Positions 60,902 through 64,000 of a stretch of 64,000 bases of DNA are shown in pieces (position 1 is the first letter of the stretch; each line of letters opens with the position of its first letter). A program made the position numbers and the translations under genes. Below the pieces are notes generated by a model. That model was not told where the DNA came from and did no database searches. It saw nothing but the letters and a program-made list of their open reading frames with translations. The stretch is from Variovorax sp. PMC12 (GTDB lineage Bacteria > Pseudomonadota > Gammaproteobacteria > Burkholderiales > Burkholderiaceae_C): the NCBI RefSeq assembly GCF_003019815.1, contig NZ_CP027773.1:3855001-3919000 (forward strand), written 5' to 3'.

Positions 60902-61894
60902 TCAATCCATCTGGATCCTGTTGTCCTTCGCGAGCTTGGTCCACTTGGCGATCTCGGCGCGGCGGAAGCCGTCGAGTTCGGCGGGGCTGGAGCCGATCAC
61001 CTCGGCACCCAGCGCTTCGAGCCGGCCGCGCACCTCGGGGTCCTTGAGCGTGGCCGCGAACTCCTTCGAGAGCCGTTCGGCCACAGGCGCGGGCGTGCCG
61101 GCCGGCACGAACACCGCGTTCCATTCGTAGACCTCGTAGCCGGGCAGGCCGGCCTCCGCCACGGTGGGCAGCTGCGGCAGGGCCGGCGCGCGCGCCTTGC
61201 CGGTCACGGCCAGCGGGCGCAGCTTGCCGTCCTTGATGAAGGGCAGGCTCGAAGCCAGGCTGGCGAAGAACACCGGCACATGCCCCGACATCACGTCGGT
61301 GAGCGCGGGACCGCCGCCCTTGTAGGCCACGTGCGTCATCTGCACGCCGGCCATCGAGGTGAACAGCTCGCCCGCCAGGTGCTGCGCCGAGCCGTTGCCC
61401 GACGAGGCGTAGTTGATGGCGCCCGGCTTCGCCCTGGCCTGCGCGATCAGGTCGGCCACGCTCTTGATCGGCGCCGACGGATTCACCACCAGCACGTTGG
61501 GCACCCTCACCAGCAGCGACACCGGCGCCAGTTCGCGCAGGGTGTCGAAGGGCATCTTGCGCAGCGCCGGGTTCTGCGCGTGGTTGGAGGCGTCGAGCAG
61601 CACGGTGTAGCCGTCGGGCGCGCTCTTGGCGACGAGGTCGCCGCCGATGGCGCCACCGGCGCCGCCGCGGTTGTCGATCACCACCGGCTGGCCCAGCTTC
61701 ACCGACAGCTTGGGCGCGACGATGCGCGCCACCGCGTCGACCGTGCCGCCCGGCGGATAGCTGACGACCAGCCGCACCGGCTTGGAAGGCCATGTCTCGG
61801 CATGGGCGCAGAAACCGCTCAGCAGCAGGGCCGCGCCCGCGAGGGCGAGGGGAATGGCGCGCAGCAGTCGCGCGCGCGGAATTTCGTTGGTCAT
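60902..61894 (-). CDS. Tripartite tricarboxylate (Bug) family periplasmic binding protein
   Basis: 330 residues with a Sec signal peptide (about 1-32, AHAETWPSKPVRLVVSYPPGG). Family motifs: VVIDNRGGAGGAIGGDLVAKSAPDGYTVLL, NPSAPIKSVADLIAQARAKPG, YASSGNGSAQHLAGELF, HVAYKGGGPALTDVMSGHV. Bug proteins are abundant in Comamonadaceae and bind small carboxylates or aromatic acids, often as sensors without a linked permease, as here. Overlaps the amidohydrolase gene by 4 bp. Confidence 0.94.
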   Translation of the reverse strand: MTNEIPRARLLRAIPLALAGAALLLSGFCAHAETWPSKPVRLVVSYPPGGTVDAVARIVAPKLSVKLGQPVVIDNRGGAGGAIGGDLVAKSAPDGYTVLLDASNHAQNPALRKMPFDTLRELAPVSLLVRVPNVLVVNPSAPIKSVADLIAQARAKPGAINYASSGNGSAQHLAGELFTSMAGVQMTHVAYKGGGPALTDVMSGHVPVFFASLASSLPFIKDGKLRPLAVTGKARAPALPQLPTVAEAGLPGYEVYEWNAVFVPAGTPAPVAERLSKEFAATLKDPEVRGRLEALGAEVIGSSPAELDGFRRAEIAKWTKLAKDNRIQMD

Positions 61895-62730
61895 TTGTCG
61901 ATGTCTCCTGTCTTGAACTTGAACAACCTGGCGGGCGTCTCGACCAGGATGCGGCGCCGCGCGGCGGCGTCGGGCACCCAGTCGGCCAGCGCCGCATGGG
62001 CGGCGGCATAGTCGGCAATCTCGCGGTGCTGGGTGTGCGGCCAGTCGCTGCCCCACACCAGGCGATCGGGGCCGAAGGCCTTCAGCAGCGCCTGGGCGGC
62101 GTCGCGCGCGGCGGCGGCTTCGGAGGCCACGGGCCAGTTGCGGTAGGCGGCCGAGAGCTTCACCCAGACGCGCCCGCAGGCCGCGGCATCGAGCAGCCAG
62201 GCAAAGCCTTCGTCGGAAGATGCAGGCGCCGATGCGGGCCGGCCGAAGTGGTCCACCACCAGCGCGCAGCCGGCGTCGAGCACGGCTTGCGCGGCCAGCG
62301 GAAGGTCGCGCGATTCGCGGTGCAGCTCCACATGCCAGTCCAATGCGCGCACGCGGGCGAAGAGCCGCCGCCAGCCGGGCTGCGAGAAATCGGGCAGCGG
62401 CATGCCCACGAGGTTGAGGCGGATGCCGCAGACACCGGCGGCGGCCATCGCCTGCAGCGTGGCGCCGTCAACGCCCGGGTCGACCACGGCAACGCCGCGC
62501 AGGCGTTCCGGGCACGCATGCAGCGCGTCGATCAGGAAGCGGTTGTCAGTGCCGAGAAAGCTGGGCTGCACCAGCACGCCGTGCGAGACGCCGTGCGCAT
62601 CGAGAAGCCCGAGATATTCATCCAGCGTGGCGTCGTAGTCGGGCGCATGCCGGCGCGTCGCCGCCAGGGGCAGGCCGCGCACGAACACGTGGGCATGGCT
62701 GTCGACGGCGGTGATGGCGGCGGAGGGCAC
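61891..62730 (-). CDS. Amidohydrolase 2 family (lactonase-like) hydrolase
   Basis: 279 residues from a GTG at 62730. VDSHAHVFVRGLPLA gives the HxH metal motif at the N-terminus, VDHFGRPA a further His, and RLVWGSDWPHTQ the Asp. This resembles 2-pyrone-4,6-dicarboxylate lactonase and related enzymes. With the Bug-type binding protein and LysR regulator it forms a small catabolic unit; the substrate is unknown. Confidence 0.88.
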   Translation of the reverse strand: MPSAAITAVDSHAHVFVRGLPLAATRRHAPDYDATLDEYLGLLDAHGVSHGVLVQPSFLGTDNRFLIDALHACPERLRGVAVVDPGVDGATLQAMAAAGVCGIRLNLVGMPLPDFSQPGWRRLFARVRALDWHVELHRESRDLPLAAQAVLDAGCALVVDHFGRPASAPASSDEGFAWLLDAAACGRVWVKLSAAYRNWPVASEAAAARDAAQALLKAFGPDRLVWGSDWPHTQHREIADYAAAHAALADWVPDAAARRRILVETPARLFKFKTGDIDK

Positions 62731-62857
62731 GGCGTTGTCTCTGGCGGAATCGTTGTGCGTCCGCGAGGTTGCGGACGTGGGCGAGTATCCGAAGGACGGC
62801 GCCTGCCTGGAACGTATCTCCCGGTTGTGTTTGGATAAGCGTGGCTTATGGAACCGT

Positions 62858-64000
62858 TCAGTTCGCAGCCGGCAGCGTGATGGGCACCGGCCGCGTCAGC
62901 AGGTCGACATAGAGCTCGAAGAAGCGCGCGTTGTCGAACTTCTTCACCACGGTCATCTTCTGCAGCGTGGGGCCGGAGGGCTGCGAGGAATAGCCGATGG
63001 AGCGCCCGTTGTCGGGCGCGCCGGGCCTGGCGATCACGTCGACGTAGCGGTCGACCGTCTGGGTGGCGTAGCTCGGGTCGATCAGGTAGGCCAGCGTGAG
63101 GGTGTCCCAGATGTTCTGGGTGTAGTTCGGGTTGGTCTCGAAGCCGTTCTTGCCGTCGAAGCCATAGCCGTTGAGCTTCTGGAACACGTCGGTCACGGCC
63201 GTGGGCTTGGCCGGGTGCGCGATGCGGTCGTAGATGGGCTTGGTGAGGAACACGGTGTCGGTCACGTCCAGCGGCACCACCACCTGCGGGATCGGCAGGC
63301 GCACCACGAACTGCGCGGCGTCGGGGTCGAACCACCAGTTGAATTCCGCCGCCTTGGTGGTGTTGCCCGGCACGTCGATGGCGCCGCCCATGTAGATGAT
63401 CTGCTTGATGAGCGGCACGATCTCGGGGTTCTGCTTGACCGCGAGCGCGATGTTGGTGAGCGGGCCGATGGCCAGGATGGTGATCTCGCCGGGGTTGGCC
63501 TTCACCGTGTCGACGATGAAATCGACCGCGCCCTTGCGCTGCGCCACGGTGTGGGTGGCAAAGCCGTCGGGCGAGGGCTTGAGGTCGGCGTCGGTCCTGG
63601 GCTCCGGTCCGCCCCAGGCGCCCAGGTAGCCGTCGCCGCCGGCACCCGCGGCCAGCTCGGCCTGCACGTCGGCATAGGTGTGGTTGAGCGCGTAGTTGGC
63701 TCCCACGTAGACGCCGATGCGGTCGCCCACGCCGAGCCGCTCGACCGACTTCAGCGCATCGGCCACGCCCTGCCTGAGCCACTGGTTGCCCGAAACCACG
63801 CTGATGCCCATGACCTGCACCTTGCCCTGCGCCTGCAGCTGCGCGGCCATGACGCCGAGCTGCCCGTCGTCGCTCATGGTGTTGTAGTCGCTGTCGATGA
63901 TGATCTTCTGCGCGGTGGGCGCGGGCGTGCCACCGAAGCCCGGGCCGAGGCCGATGCCTCCGCCTCCCCCGCCGCCACCACCACCGCAACCAGCCAGCAC
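62858..64000 (-). CDS. Nucleoside hydrolase family lipoprotein, N-terminus beyond window
   Basis: At least 380 residues, open to the window edge. The visible N-terminal part has a lipobox LAGC followed by a run of ten glycines, so it is probably lipid-anchored. The IUNH fold follows: KIIIDSDYNTMSDDGQLG (the calcium-binding DxD...DD), VMGISVVSGNQW, ILAIGPLTNIALAV, IYMGGAIDVPGNTTKAAEFNWWFDPDAAQ. These enzymes cleave ribonucleosides to ribose and base; surface location suggests nucleoside scavenging. The true start may lie past 64000. Confidence 0.88.
   Translation of the reverse strand: MLAGCGGGGGGGGGGIGLGPGFGGTPAPTAQKIIIDSDYNTMSDDGQLGVMAAQLQAQGKVQVMGISVVSGNQWLRQGVADALKSVERLGVGDRIGVYVGANYALNHTYADVQAELAAGAGGDGYLGAWGGPEPRTDADLKPSPDGFATHTVAQRKGAVDFIVDTVKANPGEITILAIGPLTNIALAVKQNPEIVPLIKQIIYMGGAIDVPGNTTKAAEFNWWFDPDAAQFVVRLPIPQVVVPLDVTDTVFLTKPIYDRIAHPAKPTAVTDVFQKLNGYGFDGKNGFETNPNYTQNIWDTLTLAYLIDPSYATQTVDRYVDVIARPGAPDNGRSIGYSSQPSGPTLQKMTVVKKFDNARFFELYVDLLTRPVPITLPAAN

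Overview
The window is about 64 kb of high-GC, densely packed bacterial chromosome. GC-rich codon use, many 4-bp ATGA gene overlaps, tripartite-tricarboxylate (Bug) binding proteins, an SAH riboswitch and the mix of catabolic clusters point to a betaproteobacterium of the Comamonadaceae, most likely Variovorax or a close relative. This is an inference from gene content; no rRNA or tRNA gene was seen. All functional names rest on reading motifs and recalling families; no database search was run.

Layout. (1) 1-13.3 kb, minus strand: a type VI secretion operon tssA-tssB-tssC-hcp-tagJ-tssE-tssF-tssG-tssH-vgrG, with an intrinsic terminator after hcp. The membrane-complex genes (tssJ, K, L, M) are not in the window. 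(2) 13.4-32.7 kb: a cluster I read as nicotinamide/nicotinate catabolism by the reductive (6-hydroxynicotinate reductase / enamidase) route. The minus-strand arm runs from hnr (6-hydroxynicotinate reductase) through a UPF0280 protein, two DUF1185 paralogues, a LivK-type binding protein, a fused LivHM permease, LivG, LivF, an exported nicotinamidase and a second binding protein to a NicA/NicB-like molybdenum hydroxylase whose large subunit is fused to a tri-haem cytochrome c, ending in a FAH-family gene. The divergent plus-strand arm carries a ferredoxin-NADP reductase, a TetR regulator and enamidase. The 323-bp divergent region holds two palindromes that look like the regulator's operators. 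(3) 32.7-35.9 kb: three overlapping membrane or glycosyltransferase genes. (4) 35.9-44.3 kb: cobalamin-dependent methionine synthase split into two genes 4.5 kb apart. The C-terminal half has an SAH riboswitch. The genes between the halves encode a lipase and its chaperone, a PACE efflux protein, a LysR regulator and an SH3-domain protein. (5) 44.3-57.9 kb: a complete five-step histidine utilisation locus (hutH, U, I, F, G plus hutD and hutC) with an embedded IclR regulator and an incomplete polar amino-acid ABC transporter. Upstream is an NMT1/TauA-type ABC transporter whose promoter carries a HutC-type operator. (6) 58-64 kb: recQ, a LysR regulator, a Bug-type binding protein, an amidohydrolase, and a nucleoside-hydrolase lipoprotein cut by the window edge.

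How the genes work together. In region 2 a Tat-exported nicotinamidase could deamidate nicotinamide outside the cytoplasm and an ABC importer bring in the product. NicAB-like hydroxylation would feed electrons to the membrane cytochrome. Hnr, perhaps served by the ferredoxin-NADP reductase, and enamidase would then reduce and open the ring. In region 5, histidine goes through urocanate, imidazolone propionate and formiminoglutamate to formylglutamate and glutamate under HutC control.

Two families of short GC-rich interspersed repeats are present: family A (four copies, all between genes) and family B (two copies). One family B copy is translated in frame as the linker between the molybdenum and cytochrome domains of the NicB-like protein.
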